From contig CADCQU010000300.1 in NCBI GenBank assembly GCA_902803635.1, forward strand, positions 1 through 5,751: a DNA stretch of 5,751 bases. The letters are read 5' to 3'. This DNA is from an uncultured Lachnospiraceae bacterium. GTDB taxonomy: Bacteria > Bacillota > Clostridia > Lachnospirales > Lachnospiraceae. The notes below the pieces were generated by a model. It was not told the origin of the DNA, did no database searches, and saw only the letters and a list, made by a program, of their open reading frames with translations. The translations under genes were made by a program, and so were the position numbers. Below are positions 5,665 to 5,751 of the stretch, piece by piece (the stretch's first letter is position 1; the number at the start of each line of letters is the position of its first letter).

Positions 5665-5751
5665 GTTACTATTCAGTTGACCCCGATTTTTCTGTCATTC
5701 TGAGGAGCGAAGCGACGAAGAATCCCGTCAACTTTGCGAGAAACCTTACGG
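5665..5751 (+). repeat. Dispersed repeat, right copy, runs to the window edge
   Basis: The first part, 5665-5717, matches 93-145 in the same orientation (42 of 53 identical). It starts GTTACTATTCAGTTGACC and contains TGTCATTCTGAGGAGCGAAG (5693-5712). The second part, 5714-5751, repeats the sequence at 5626-5663. Together they suggest an 88-bp unit that may continue as a tandem array beyond the window. No intrinsic terminator for uridine kinase is recognisable here; the T5 run at 5687-5691 lacks a preceding stem. Confidence 0.75.

Noticed and set aside
5626..5751. CRISPR array
   Set aside because: Only two diverged copies of the unit are seen, overlapping a coding end, with an 88-bp period and no uniform spacers or cas genes.

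Overview
The window holds three intact genes and a dense set of small repeats. It looks like a chromosomal segment of a GC-rich, probably gut-associated member of the Clostridia (Bacillota). This rests on the style of the hybrid histidine kinase (SHDMRTPMN H-box followed by an RVEDCLRKI...LSLINEVLDMNKIESGK helix), on a glycoside hydrolase family 2 protein of the type I associate with Clostridia, on AGGAG-type ribosome binding sites, and on TGTCATTCTGAG-type dispersed repeats. The assignment is an inference from recall, not a database result.

Layout: 1-176 is a spacer of repeats only (two strong hairpins at 1-38, a GTTAC-type module at 61-84, a longer repeat at 93-145). 177-2609 (minus) is a cytoplasmic PAS-containing hybrid histidine kinase with two receiver domains. 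2610-2906 is a divergent intergenic region: a sigma-A-type promoter for the kinase, a near-perfect 30-bp palindrome in the middle, and a sigma-A-type promoter for the plus-strand genes. 2907-4988 (plus) is a cytoplasmic GH2 glycosidase with both catalytic glutamates but two unusual insertions: a helical segment of about 85 residues in the N-terminal domain, and an in-frame copy of the dispersed repeat. 5014-5649 (plus) is uridine kinase, 25 nt downstream and probably co-transcribed with the GH2 gene. 5650-5751 is again repeat sequence. No gene-free stretch exceeds 300 bases.

The genes do not form an obvious pathway. The GH2 enzyme would release sugar from an imported oligosaccharide or glycoside, uridine kinase salvages pyrimidine nucleosides, and the kinase is an orphan sensor with no HPt or DNA-binding partner in view.

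The most interesting content is at the DNA level. One family of related repeats occupies all three spacers, contributes the last residues of uridine kinase and sits inside the GH2 reading frame. Separately, the word CATTTG/CAAATG (often CATTTGCC/GGCAAATG) occurs 20 times, about ten times my hand-estimated expectation, throughout the kinase and GH2 genes but never in the uridine kinase region.
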